64,000 bases of DNA from Stratiolaelaps scimitus. Lineage: Eukaryota > Arthropoda > Arachnida > Mesostigmata > Laelapidae. The stretch is taken from positions 23,505-87,504 of the forward strand of contig JABWDB010000115.1 in assembly GCA_019614645.1 (NCBI GenBank), written 5' to 3'. Positions 44,485 through 57,219 of the stretch are shown piece after piece. Position 1 is the first letter of the stretch, and the number at the start of each line of letters is the position of its first letter. The notes under the pieces are model-generated. The model did no database searches. It worked only from the letters and a program-made list of their open reading frames with translations, and was not told the origin of the DNA. The translations under genes were made by a program, and so were the position numbers.

Positions 44485-44806
44485 GAGTGCGATCATGACA
44501 ATAGCTTGTCCTAATGGTGACAAGGTATTGCCGCATATAATGTCACTGGATGTTACCTGCATGGAGGGCACCAGTGCGCGGAGAAATAAATGGCGACAAT
44601 ATCGCACTCATTAAGGACGTCCGACAGTGGCTTTGAGGATCGATTGCGTTTGACGACCGTCGCCTTCTTTAGAATTTCCATCGTTGCCTGCAACATGACA
44701 GAGTAAACAAATGAAAACATGAAACCAGTGATTCAATTTCGCATTGTTACCCGCATAATATGTCTACTAAGTGCTTTGCGTTTAAATTTTCGCGACAGAT
44801 ATCAGA
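44192..44806. other. Spacer between BEL element and duplication copy 2
   Basis: Contains a (TA)n(GA)n tract (about 44447-44483). No gene seen. Confidence 0.5.
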
Positions 44807-45881
44807 CGTTGGCTAGGATATCACGTAGTGCCCAGATCCAATTCGCTCTTCGGCCCACGCGCTTTCACCGAGATGATGGTCGCGTCTAGATGGAATGATC
44901 CTTATGCCTTGTTGCAGGGATCCTCCACTACCTGTTCAGAGGGTCAATGCGTCACCTGTTGTAAACTTTGTTTTGAGGCGGCGCGTTCGCTGGCAGTTAG
45001 CCGAAATCACAGTAGTGCTAGGTTTCTTGGCTGTAAAATCAATAGTTGAAGATGTAATAGATATCATTGTTTGCGTCGGGTGAGCTGAAGGTTTATCTGG
45101 AAGTTTGTACAAATATTAAATATTAGACTCATTTAAGATGGCATTTCGGTATTATGCCAAGGTCCACACAAAAGTGTTAGCTGTGTGTGTCTGCAAAAGT
45201 TAGATGCACAGGGTCAGTTTCGCACGATGCCTTAGGGACTTCCATTCGTGTCCCGAGTATCGGCTTCGTTTGCAGCATACTTTGATGCGGGGGTTGATAA
45301 GGACTATAAATTACGTTACCAATACAAACAGATGTCCAACGCCAGAAATGCAATGTATTTTAACGGAAAATAACCTCAGAATAAATAGTGGACTTCGAGC
45401 GGCCAATTTATCATGTAAATAAATCAGCCGTGAGGCCAACCACACATGCGACCTCATTCGCACACTTGTTTGAGGATTCGACTTCATTGTTATTGAGCCA
45501 ACGGCTGTTGCGGACACTGACAACTAACCCAATATGGTACTCTTCAAGCCCCTCAATCTTCCTTATAGGAATATATATAATAAAACGGAGAAGTTCCTTC
45601 GGTGGTCGCTTATCAATGTAAGTTTACCGCTTCTACATAACTCGTTAGATGCCAAATATTTTGTAGTATTCTTAATTAATTATTAATAACCTAATTATCG
45701 GTTGAAGCATTTGAAATAAATTATAGTAAGTCGGAGTCGCCAACGGAAATACGCACTCCTAAAGGTGACATACAACTGGCTCCTGCCCAACATACATTGT
45801 CTGTAGTAGACGGATCGTAGCCCTTTAACAAGGATACTGTTAATCAGAGGCTACGCCGCTGTTTGTGCGAATCGCAGCGAC

Positions 45882-45918
<37 letters not shown>

Positions 45919-46522
45919 CCTCGGGGCCATAGTCCTTAACCTCCCTTATTTTCTTGCTTTCTTTCTTATCATAATCCAACATGTCATCTGTAACTGGCAT
46001 GTGGATACATCTATATTCAAGGCCTTGGCACCAATGCAAGCCACATTTCTTTTTTATTACTTTGATTTACGTCATATTTAAAACGCTATTAAATTGAAGA
46101 ATTTTATATATAATAATGTGACGTAATTTTGTGAATCATTACAGTAAACCTTATTAACTGGCGTCGCATAGTTACATTTATATAATGGATGTTCTCGTAA
46201 TAATTACTGTATTGAGGGCTCACACATTCATGCCTTCATAACAGCCGTTTTGGGCTTGATTCTACCTCCAATTTACTGCAAAGAACAAACTTACATAGTT
46301 TCTCACATTCACATTGTTTTTTGTATTTCTCACGGAAGATAAAATAACATGCAGTAAATTCGACACATTGACAAAATGAGGACTTTCTTCAAAAGATTTA
46401 TTTATGGAATGTTATTGATCATCAGTTGACTCGTGAACTTTAGACTAGATTGTATTGGCTGCTTCTTCTTTCCCCTTATGCAGGCCAGATTTAAAATATA
46501 GTTTGTAAATTTAAACATAACC

Positions 46523-46709
46523 AGGGCAACCTAGTATTGTTCAAGACAGATTGTTAGATTGCATGAATTGATGTTATTGACGTTGCTGTATGTGAACAGC
46601 GTCTTTCAGTGACATACTCTTCGTCCAGTCCGAGCAAATACCTAGACCTTGCTTCTTTTAGACTTGTCAGTTGTGTCAAATAAAGTGTATTGTATAAACG
46701 ACTGCTGTC
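46523..46709. mobile_element. 187-bp insertion of unknown type
   Basis: Present in copy 2, absent at the equivalent point of copy 1 (about 14953). Contains an AATAAA-type signal (caaataaagtg) near its right end. No inverted repeats or target duplication I can be sure of. A solo LTR or SINE is possible. Mirrored at about 63509-63695. Confidence 0.5.
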
Positions 46710-46839
46710 CCCAAAGTAACGTAATATTGGGTTTTAAAATAATGAGGTTACATTGCCTTCTGAGCGCGTGCTTAAAGGCCATAAACTTCAGCTGAACTTT
46801 GTAGATTTTACAGTGCAGCTTGTGGGGTTACGTGTAATT

Positions 46840-47680
46840 ACGTGACTTTTGAAGATACTTTGTTTTGCAAGATGTACCAAGCTGTGATTATAGCGATAGC
46901 GTAATCTTTAAATTGCTTGAATTGATCCTTGAATATTAAGTCCACAAGAGTTTCGCATATAGGTGTTGTAGTTGTATCTTTGAAGTGTTTTATGAGTCCG
47001 TTCCTTTCTGAGCTGAGCATAGGCCTGTTTCAAAAGTATGTCTTACGTGGTCTACTAGTCCCGTGTTGCACGGAATGCATATGGATGAGGTTCTCTCTTT
47101 ATAGAAGCGGGATACTTTATACAAGGTCCGTGTGTTGTGCCAGCGAGTAGGTATGGGAACCGTGCCTCTGTGGGTACCATTTTTTAATGTCTGCTATGGT
47201 CCTGGTTAATCTGGCTGGATTTGGTCCCATATGACGTGCCATGTCTCGTGGATTTTGCCGGGTTTTTCACAGGGATAAGGATTTCTTATGCTTTGTGGGA
47301 GGCATGTTCTAGGCCGTGTGGGTTTAGGTTATGTGTTATCTGTCCTAGTGTGAGGTGATAGTGAAGGCAAGCGTGTGGACAGAGTTGAATAAACGTTGTT
47401 TGAATATTCGGCAGTGTACTACGGCTTAGTCTTGGGTGCCACAGTGATCTAATTTTGTAGCAGTGCTGGCTTTGTACGTTCGTCCATTGTAGGTCGTAGT
47501 CCTGTTTTTTAGATATGACCTCCATATGTGTCTTCAATTGGAGGACCTGTCTGCCTTCTGGAGGGCCAAGTTCATGGCATCCCAGAACACGGAGTTAAAG
47601 TCGCTTCTTATGTCGAGTAGGAGCACCTTGTAGTGTGCCCTTGAGGTCGATTGGGTTTTCCTTTGTTCGTTGCCTAGATT
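46840..47680 (-). mobile_element. R1-like relic, RT motif A and C-terminal part (copy 2)
   Basis: Counterpart of 15080-15920. Here motif A reads LLLDIRSDFNSVFWDAM, closer to the family consensus than copy 1 (Lys). Also includes CIPCNTGLVDHVRHTF near its end. Confidence 0.65.
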
Positions 47681-47814
47681 CACAAACTTACGTATTATAG
47701 ATTACATTTACAAAAATGTAAATATTAATGTTTAGTCGTGTAAACTGTGAAAGGGTAGTGCTGAATTAAAAGTTACTGGTTTTGAGAAAAGACAATGCTT
47801 TTTGTAACTTTGCC

Positions 47815-48065
47815 GCTATGCATCTTAACGCTGGGACGAGAGGACTCAGAAAATTAGGGCAACTCGAAACGATTATTGACTTCCTGGAGGATGAGTGCTC
47901 TGGATGAGATGCGTTTGTGGGAAGTGAGACTTGGTTAAAAAAATGGTTATGGCAGCTTTGATGTTACTGATTTCAGTTTCATTTGGTCGGATCGGAAGGA
48001 TAATAGGCAAAGTGGAGCTTGGGTGTGTATATTCGCACAGGCTGTGACATTCGTGATTCAGAGTC
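47815..48065 (+). mobile_element. CR1-like endonuclease fragment (copy 2)
   Basis: Counterpart of 16070-16320, with the same NAGTRGLRKLGQL and SETWLKK residues and the same stops. Confidence 0.6.
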
Positions 48066-49025
48066 AAATAGCAGCGAAGCCGGAAACGCTCAGTAGTTTT
48101 CGCCATTGCGGTTCGCACCACCCTCTGGAAGACACCGATAGCTTCTTCCCCCAGCCCTGTCCAGTCCTGCTCGAGCATGCTGACCACCAGGAAACGATCC
48201 TGGTGGTCAGCATGCTCCGACGACCCCCCCCCCCATCTGAGTCGGTAGCCCGCGACTCTCCGGTCCCCCAATCGAAGTGCCCCTGGTGCCTGTAAGAACT
48301 ACACCCCAAGCTCATTTAGCAGGCTCTCGTCTGCTTCCGTCCCCCTTGTGCGAACGGCCCGTGGTGTCAATATGGACTGCTCCGTCCCCACCAGTCTCTG
48401 GATCAGCGTCGTGAGCCACTCCTTCCTGGCGAGCTGGAGCCAGGCCGCGGGGGCGTTTGCCCCTCGATTTCCCGATCGCGGCCGTGTGCACGGCCTCCAA
48501 GCAGGTGCACGTCTGGCGGTGGCGCCTGATGTCCGCGAGCTCTTCGAGCAGAGCACTTGTTTTTGTGGTTCGCAGGCTCCCCACAGTGGTCCTCCACAGT
48601 TCACCGCACTTATCCTAGGCAAGCTGGAGACCCTTGCAGCTTCTCCGTCATGGACATCATCTCTCTGTTACATGAAGCAGCAAGGGGGGCGAGTGCCCCG
48701 ATTGTCTTCGTAACTCCCGCAAGGAGTCCGCCATCGCCGTGAATTCGGCAGAGTCATCCCCGCCCTCCCCGCCATGAGGTGGGATCTTCCTTCGGGATAT
48801 CCTGAGTGTCCATGCCCTCGATGTCCTCCCTTGACGGCCCAGTACGTCTTTCTTTTTACGTATTCGTCGCTGGGCGGGGGACGCCCCCCTGCTTCTCGGC
48901 GCTGGGGTCGCCCATGGTCTCCATCAGCGGGGTTCTTCGCCCAGTTCGAGTGGCGGCGGCCGACAACCATGCCACCAGGGCGAGAAAACGAACCCAGCAA
49001 CGAGAACCAGAAACCAAAACGAGAA
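48066..49025 (-). mobile_element. GC-rich insert with hairpin (copy 2)
   Basis: Counterpart of 16320-17285, with the perfect 20-bp hairpin at 48173-48217 unchanged. Origin unknown. Confidence 0.45.
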
Positions 49026-49029
49026 ATTG

Positions 49030-50111
49030 CAGCGACCCTTCGCTTTCACCAACCAACGCGCTGGCGGGTATGTGGCAGGAAATCGGGGACGCTACAACGA
49101 ACAACCAATTGTGGCTGGGTGTTTTCCTGGATGTGTCTGCAGCTTTCAGTTGCCTTCGTCACTCATTTTGCTTACATGAGCTGGAGTGCCTGGGCTACCG
49201 GGCGGAGGTGGTAAACTTCTTTGGTTCATACCTCACTGCGAGAAGACAGGCTGTAAAAAAAGATGGCTTCAAATCTTGTTGGCGGGTGATTGACATTGGC
49301 ACTCCTCAAGGGTCTATTCTTGGTCCGTTCATGTTCTTAATTCTTATCAACTTCATCCTATTAAAGATCTCAGCAGGGAATTATCGCAAGACAATTGCTT
49401 ACGCCGATGACACAACTCTTTTGTTTCAAATTCGGCTTTGCCATCAATACCAACACAATTATAGTCTCCTCTTTTGGCTCACCTCAAAGAACTGTTCAAA
49501 TGATTCCGATTCAGCTCTGCGGAATAACGCTCCCATGGACGGAGTCGGTAAAGTGTCTGGGCATCACCATGCATGAAAACCTTTGTCGGCAGAACCATAT
49601 GGGCGCGTTCTTGCCTAAATGTTACGCTGTGACATGTATCCCGTTGGAAGGCCTGTTACGTGTCTATAACATGATGCTGATACCACTACTATGATACGGT
49701 TTATCGGTCTGGGGAGCTGGGTACAGAATGATCTTTCGTAGAGGAAACGTTGTTCAGGAGGCCCCAATCGAGTGTGTTACGCATACGCCGCACGGAGTCT
49801 GCTTCTGGCGTCATGAACAAGTACGGGCTGCTTAAACTGAGAGTAAGGTACTACATCCACGTTGCGCTCCTTGCCTTTAAAATGTCGAAGGGAGTTACTC
49901 CCGGTGACATACTTTCCCGATTGTTCCTATGCGAAACAGAACGACCCGCAAGCCAACTGTATTCGTGACACCCTTTGCCATTAAGGAATCTAGCCGCCAT
50001 ACTCTTGCTTACCAACTGCCCATTGACTGGGGCATGCTTCCTGACGAGATTCGATCACTTTCCACACCAAAAAAAAATTACCCTAAAAGCAAAATAACTT
50101 TTTGTAAATAA
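49030..50111 (+). mobile_element. CR1-like RT relic (copy 2)
   Basis: Counterpart of 17290-18393: GVFLDVSAAFSCLRHSF, GTPQGSILGPFMF, TIAYADDTTLLF and KESSRHTLAYQL. Has a 27-29-base deletion around 49632 relative to copy 1, besides the shared frame breaks. Confidence 0.85.
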
Positions 50112-50659
50112 TTTATAGTATATTGCGTTTCAGGAGCTGAAATTGTTGAACATTTATACAATGTGGCAGATAGTCATATGTCACATTTCACAGAGTTGGC
50201 CCAAGGACAGAGCCTTGGGTCTCTCTCTACTCCGCCCGTCATATTGAATCGAATGCTTAGAGATATATGGGGCTATGATCCTCCTTGGGTATGTGTAGGC
50301 CCCAGCGAAGCTAATTAGTCATTGAATAGGCCCCGCTACATTGGGTTAAAGCATTCTTTATGTTTAGCATAACTGTTAGACAATGTGAGCGCAAGGGAAG
50401 GGGCTTCGTCCTCTGTTCTTTTGCCATGTCAAGAACATTGCGGATGGTAGTATGGGAAGAGTGTTCTCTCCGAAATCCATGAAAAGAGAGCGTTCAAATT
50501 TGCATGAAGGCTTAAACGTCACTTGGTGGGTTGCCCGGCTTTAGGTTGAACGCAAGCCGAGCCCTTTCTCTGCTTCTTAGAAAATCTCCAGAGTCAAATA
50601 AGTATTCTAGCATGAACCAATAAACCAATGAACATTTTGGGAATGCGAATGGATGGTCC

Positions 50660-53000
50660 CTAATGAAGATTTGACAACTTAGTCGGGAACTGAGTCCGCA
50701 CCGGGAGATTTAAGGGATTTAATACGGTTAGGGGAACTAGTCTGATTTCTTCTTGTGTGCTTGGGGGAAGTATGATTCTCTTTAGCATATTGGGCGGGAA
50801 CGGTTCTCCTTGATCTGTTCGTTCAATCGATAATGGAACGTTTCATGTCCAAATTTTGGGTATAATGCGAGGCGAGCAGCCTCTCCTGCGTCCTCTGGTG
50901 CTTCTATTAGGATCCAGTTGGGAGGTTTCGATGATGAAGGAGATGTAATAATGATCTATATTCGTTAGGTCACCTTTTAATTTTTGATCCTTTGGCCATT
51001 TGTGTGATGGTTACGTCTAGTGTGGAGTTGATCATGGACTGTTATTCATCTTGAATTTTACCCATCTGCCTTACATTGCTAGCATTGGACGTTCTGCACT
51101 CTGCGATAAGTAGCCGCGTGTCCCGGGCTTCCGCACTTGTAACTGAGTGGAAAAGATGGACCGGCAGTTAGATTTGCGTTCTCTCGGCGTTCCATTCTAA
51201 GGCAGTAAGACCCCTTCGTTCGCTCGACAGTCCATCATACCCGGATGGACCTTTGTCGTATGTGGTATAAAGCAGCGAGTACGGGTGTGTTATAAGCTAT
51301 GCCTTTGCGGAGAGAGAAAGGACGCCTGGCGTTTGCCGTTTCTGTCCTTAACGATACGGTTAACTTCTCCTATCGCGATCTTCGTGATCCGTCTTATCTC
51401 TATCCTGGATACTGCTGATCCACGGAGGTGTCTTACTTTCTTCCTCGTAAATCTCTAGGGTGAGTGATAGGAATCTAGTTAGTGTAAGTTCCCATATATC
51501 GATCCCAACACCTAAGGTTAGTGGTATGCCGATACTAACAGTCTAGGCATAATGACCGTGCGCTGTTACGCGTATGCAAGTCCTCATAGAGGGACATGGC
51601 TACTTCATTGAGAATCTGATAAGAGGAATGTTTGAGTTGAACAATTCTCCAAGGAGTATTTTCTGTGCAAAAAGGGATTTTCATTTTTGAATTGATGGGA
51701 TTTTCATTGAATCTCTGTTTGAATTGTCTCCTCCGTTTGGCATTAATTGGAGCACCTACTCGAGAGTGTACTATCTGTGGCTGTCATAAAGCCCTGCATA
51801 TTCGCGGTTGCTATGTTCTAGCTCCATTCCTATTCCCCGAACTGGGTTGAGATTTCCTGTGGAGACAGACTGCGTAGTTGTTTGACGAGGGGGGGGTTTA
51901 GGGTGGCTAGGCGTAGTTTCCATGGCCTTTGTCTCAGCTTCCGTAAGTAAGTAAAGTTACGTGTTTTTGGGGTCTAATAAGATTGCTACGATCATATTGG
52001 AAATTAAAGTTGTTTTTACTTTGGAATCAAGCGATAACCATCGTTGGTTAACAGAGTGACTTCAAGAGAGCAACAAGTTAGCGACTGCAAGGTAAAAGGT
52101 TAATTGTAATGCCAGAGTACGATAGTTGAGACAAAGGAATGATATAACTGTTGCAACTCGATGACCGGAACAGGGCACCCTTTTAGAGGAGAACATTTTT
52201 TTCCAACGCACGGACACCACCAGAGACATTGCAATACCCAAAGACATTTGACTTTGTAGGCCTGGAACTACCCGTGGCCCGCCAGTACCCCTGTCTCCTC
52301 ATTCGTGAGCTCCCCCATATTGCAGCCTAGCCAGACCCTGGTATTCCTCTTGAAGCCTCTACAGCCTGTCGGCGAGCTCTCTGCCATATAGCCCGCTGCT
52401 GACTCTCCTACTCGGAGCCTTTGAGTGCGTCCTTCTCTCCCGTACAAAAGACTCTCCTTGCTCTGGCTTTAACCTTGTTCCTCCAGTATGTCGGCAGATA
52501 CTCCCCCTCCCTAATCCTCCCAACACCAAGCACGCCATGAGTCGCTCGGCGGTGATCCCTTCCCTAAGCAAGATCCGGCACCCAGCGTCTATAACCCTTC
52601 GTAGTCGTCTGGCTTCTGAATACCGCCGCTGCCATCGAGCCGCCCGCTGTCTCGCACCGATCAGGTACAGTTCTGCCAAGGACGGTTAGGACGAATCTAT
52701 GATCGCTATGTGATTCCTGTCCGTTTAGAATTTCCTACCTGATCACCCCGACGAGCGCGGCCTCGTTCGCTAGCATGAGGTCCAAGAAGGATATCTGGCC
52801 CCCTCCCAAAGATAGGTGTTCTGCCATCGTTTAGGGTTATTAGCATCTAGTGAGCCATCCACTCCTGCAAGACTTGTATCCTCCTTAATGTGTATCTGCT
52901 ACCCCATGCCTCGTAGTTTTTCCTCCCCCTGTGATCCTCGAGGGCTGCGCTCACATCGCCTAAGTACGCTGCTATCATGTATTGATTGAGAAGTTACTCC
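50660..53000 (-). mobile_element. R1-like relic with endonuclease, linker and RT start (copy 2)
   Basis: Minus-strand reading: an APE-type endonuclease end at about 53000-52650 (WGSRYTLRRIQVLQEWM, LTLNDGRTPIFGRG, then SDHRFVLTV). The open frame 52679-52359 follows (RQRAARWQRRYSEARRLRRV). Then comes the linker and the RT-start LKSPGADS motif near 50700. Together with 46840-47680 this is one element split by the plus-strand CR1-like insertion. Confidence 0.65.
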
Positions 53001-53226
53001 CAAATTCGCGGTTTGAGTAATCCATATATGAATATATGCCACATGCTTTTTATCTACTTTCCTCCTGCTTATATGGCTCTACGTACACAGACTACCATAG
53101 ACGTTACAAACACCTAGTGAAGGTACATAATCGACTACTAATTATTCACCATAAGATGAGTTTCACCGTCATCATGTGCATAAATGTATTTCACTGTTTT
53201 TTCTCCTGCCCATTTGTTAAGTTTCC

Positions 53227-53690
53227 AACACCTAAGGTTAGTGGTATGCCTATACTAACAGTCTAGGCATAATGACCGTGCTCTGTTATGCTTATGTAAG
53301 ACCTCATAGAGGGACTTGGCTGCTTCATTGAGAATCTGATAAGAGGAATGTTTGAGTTGAACAATTCTCCAAGGAGTATTTTTTGTGCAAAGGGGATTTT
53401 CATTTTTGAATTGATGGGATTTTCATTGAATCTCTGTTTTGAATTGTCGCCTCAGTTTGGCATTAAGGGGAGCAGCTACTCGACAGTGTACTATCTGTGG
53501 CTGTCATAAAGCCCTGCATATTCGCGGTTGCTATGTTCTAGCTCCATACCTATTCCCCGGAGTGGCTTGAGATTTGAGCGAAGGTACATAATCGACTACT
53601 AATTATTCACCATAAGATGAGTTTCACCGTCATCATGTGCATAAATGTATTTCACTGTTTTTTCTCCTGCCCATTTGTTAAGTTTCCTCC
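53227..53690 (+). repeat. Tandem repeat unit joining a copy-1-like segment
   Basis: Repeats 51508-51850 directly joined to 53116-53226-like sequence, lacking the 1.27 kb endonuclease segment, exactly as in copy 1 (19807-20270). By eye it has about 2 differences to copy 1 and about 15 to unit 1 over some 300 bases. Confidence 0.85.
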
Positions 53691-53699
53691 ATTCGTCAG

Positions 53700-55067
53700 G
53701 AATCAGCGCAAAGGCAATGACGTAATTATCAGGGGCCCGTATTCCGTTTTCGTCGAAGCCATTCAAGCGATATCCGGATATAGGTAAGTCAAAGCTTATG
53801 CAAATTTGTGCACTTCCGTAGGCATATCATTATTTTCTATTATAATACTCCTTTGTGATGATACAAATCCATAGTAACAGCAATCCCCACTTTCGCAATA
53901 AACCTTTTGTTTGCAGAATATCGGTTGTATCAGATAAGGATATGGACCACGGAGGTAAACTTAAAAATGGATCATGGACCGGTGCAATGGGTTTACTACA
54001 ACGAAATGTATGTATAAGGAGTCCACGGTAACATATACATCAACAACTACGTACGCTGCTATAGCTACTATTTTCATTACCCACTGGTGTAGTACTATAG
54101 CTTTATATATATTATAGTATATGGCTTAAAAAGGTGTGGACGTAAATGAATCAACGTCAAAGCAGAAAAGAGAACTGTTGGCCAAGGTTGAGCTCTCAAA
54201 AAAATAGGCTACTTTTGAACTCTGTTCGGAGTGATTTTTGACACTAACGAAGCCGTCCAAAACTGTTTTTCGAGCTGACCCCCAATCTGGACGAAGCTGT
54301 CCAGATTGTCTCTAGGTGATGTCGAAAAATTATCTGGGAGTTTCGTCCCTGTCCAGCGATGGCGCTTCTTTTCTGCCATCTTGATCGTACACTGATGAGT
54401 ATTGGTTGCTTTGTTGTGTACAATGTATGGAAGTGATACAGGGTCTATTTCTTCAAATGTGCAAGTGTGCAGAACAGTGTCAACTCTCACGTATATAAAA
54501 GAGCAACAACCGCGTGAAAATGAATTAAAGCCAATAACCGGTGAATGAAATGTCGGCATATATTAATTCGAAACTGTTAGTAAGTATTGTGGTTCGATTC
54601 GCACCGTTACATATTATATTTGCATTTAGGGGTCCGTCTTGCGGAGCAATGCTAAAAGCAGTACCGTGAGCGTTAAATGTTGGCTGAGAGTCAGCCCGAA
54701 AACCTAACCAAACGGTAGGTATTCTGGTGGGAATTGTAACTAATGGCAGCCCCTTATTTGCCGCTAGACCCCTTCTAGACCAACTCTTGAATACTGCCGA
54801 ATGGCTGAAGATCTCTGGAGACTCAACCTAAATTAGATGACAAAGAGAGTCACTTGTGGGTTGCAAAAGCCATCAGTACGGTATTATCTAGGTGATTATC
54901 TGGAACCTACGACTCCAACTTCAACTTCTCCATGTTTGTTTTGTATTTCACAGGAAGTTGACATATTTATGGGGCCTGGATCCATGGACGAGGACCGTTT
55001 TACCATAGCAGAAGAGCCTTACGGTGCAGTGACAAGTTTACGCCTGCTCTCCTGGACCCCATCTAAA
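53700..55067 (+). pseudogene. Partial IR gene (three S1 exons), copy C
   Basis: Exons 53700-53783, 53917-54007 and 54954-55067 copy the first three gene B exons with splice sites intact. The third exon differs from B by three residues (Ala to Val, Ile to Met, Cys to Gly). No downstream exons exist because the palindrome centre follows 8 bases later, so it cannot encode a channel as assembled. Confidence 0.85.
54568..54704 (+). mobile_element. SINE family 1 copy (copy 2)
   Basis: Counterpart of 21140-21275. Confidence 0.75.
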
Positions 55068-55075
55068 GTACCCAC

Positions 55076-55142
55076 TTTTCACAAATAATCCATACGCCCA
55101 GTCAGGCGCCCCTAATGACTGCGTATGGATATTTGTGAAAAT
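55076..55142. other. Centre of the giant palindrome
   Basis: The 67 bases between the exact arms. They fold around agtca...tgact, and differ from perfect symmetry by single-base indels (for example ccacttttc versus ccacattttc). The right side follows gene B sequence (21639-21690) to gcgcctgact before turning back. Confidence 0.85.
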
Positions 55143-55150
55143 GTGGGTAC

Positions 55151-56518
55151 TTTAGATGGGGTCCAGGAGAGCAGGCGTAAACTTGTCACTGCACCGTAAG
55201 GCTCTTCTGCTATGGTAAAACGGTCCTCGTCCATGGATCCAGGCCCCATAAATATGTCAACTTCCTGTGAAATACAAAACAAACATGGAGAAGTTGAAGT
55301 TGGAGTCGTAGGTTCCAGATAATCACCTAGATAATACCGTACTGATGGCTTTTGCAACCCACAAGTGACTCTCTTTGTCATCTAATTTAGGTTGAGTCTC
55401 CAGAGATCTTCAGCCATTCGGCAGTATTCAAGAGTTGGTCTAGAAGGGGTCTAGCGGCAAATAAGGGGCTGCCATTAGTTACAATTCCCACCAGAATACC
55501 TACCGTTTGGTTAGGTTTTCGGGCTGACTCTCAGCCAACATTTAACGCTCACGGTACTGCTTTTAGCATTGCTCCGCAAGACGGACCCCTAAATGCAAAT
55601 ATAATATGTAACGGTGCGAATCGAACCACAATACTTACTAACAGTTTCGAATTAATATATGCCGACATTTCATTCACCGGTTATTGGCTTTAATTCATTT
55701 TCACGCGGTTGTTGCTCTTTTATATACGTGAGAGTTGACACTGTTCTGCACACTTGCACATTTGAAGAAATAGACCCTGTATCACTTCCATACATTGTAC
55801 ACAACAAAGCAACCAATACTCATCAGTGTACGATCAAGATGGCAGAAAAGAAGCGCCATCGCTGGACAGGGACGAAACTCCCAGATAATTTTTCGACATC
55901 ACCTAGAGACAATCTGGACAGCTTCGTCCAGATTGGGGGTCAGCTCGAAAAACAGTTTTGGACGGCTTCGTTAGTGTCAAAAATCACTCCGAACAGAGTT
56001 CAAAAGTAGCCTATTTTTTTGAGAGCTCAACCTTGGCCAACAGTTCTCTTTTCTGCTTTGACGTTGATTCATTTACGTCCACACCTTTTTAAGCCATATA
56101 CTATAATATATATAAAGCTATAGTACTACACCAGTGGGTAATGAAAATAGTAGCTATAGCAGCGTACGTAGTTGTTGATGTATATGTTACCGTGGACTCC
56201 TTATACATACATTTCGTTGTAGTAAACCCATTGCACCGGTCCATGATCCATTTTTAAGTTTACCTCCGTGGTCCATATCCTTATCTGATACAACCGATAT
56301 TCTGCAAACAAAAGGTTTATTGCGAAAGTGGGGATTGCTGTTACTATGGATTTGTATCATCACAAAGGAGTATTATAATAGAAAATAATGATATGCCTAC
56401 GGAAGTGCACAAATTTGCATAAGCTTTGACTTACCTATATCCGGATATCGCTTGAATGGCTTCGACGAAAACGGAATACGGGCCCCTGATAATTACGTCA
56501 TTGCCTTTGCGCTGATTC
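55151..56518 (-). pseudogene. Partial IR gene, copy D (mirror of copy C)
   Basis: Minus-strand exons 56518-56435, 56301-56211 and 55264-55151, identical to copy C. Head-to-head with it across the palindrome centre; no downstream exons. Confidence 0.85.
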
Positions 56519-57219
56519 CTGACGAATGGAGGAAACTTAACAAATGGGCAGGAGAAAAAACAGTGAAATACATTTATGCACATGATGACGGTGAAACTCA
56601 TCTTATGGTGAATAATTAGTAGTCGATTATGTACCTTCGCTCAAATCTCAAGCCACTCCGGGGAATAGGTATGGAGCTAGAACATAGCAACCGCGAATAT
56701 GCAGGGCTTTATGACAGCCACAGATAGTACACTGTCGAGTAGCTGCTCCCCTTAATGCCAAACTGAGGCGACAATTCAAAACAGAGATTCAATGAAAATC
56801 CCATCAATTCAAAAATGAAAATCCCCTTTGCACAAAAAATACTCCTTGGAGAATTGTTCAACTCAAACATTCCTCTTATCAGATTCTCAATGAAGCAGCC
56901 AAGTCCCTCTATGAGGTCTTACATAAGCATAACAGAGCACGGTCATTATGCCTAGACTGTTAGTATAGGCATACCACTAACCTTAGGTGTTGGAAACTTA
57001 ACAAATGGGCAGGAGAAAAAACAGTGAAATACATTTATGCACATGATGACGGTGAAACTCATCTTATGGTGAATAATTAGTAGTCGATTATGTACCTTCA
57101 CTAGGTGTTTGTAACGTCTATGGTAGTCTGTGTACGTAGAGCCATATAAGCAGGAGGAAAGTAGATAAAAAGCATGTGGCATATATTCATATATGGATTA
57201 CTCAAACCGCGAATTTGGG

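Larger units (their letters stand above)
44807..55075 (+). repeat. Segmental duplication, copy 2 (pairs with 13285-21690)
   Basis: Same order of elements as copy 1. Two differences stand out: an extra 187 bases at 46523-46709, and an internal repeat where 51508-51850 recurs at 53227-53570. From 53227 onward the sequence is far closer to copy 1 than the earlier part is. Confidence 0.93.

Noticed and set aside
55076..55142. Palindrome centre as a hairpin telomere or viral end
   Set aside because: Flanked by ordinary nuclear IR exons and retroelement relics on both sides; no terminal or viral feature.
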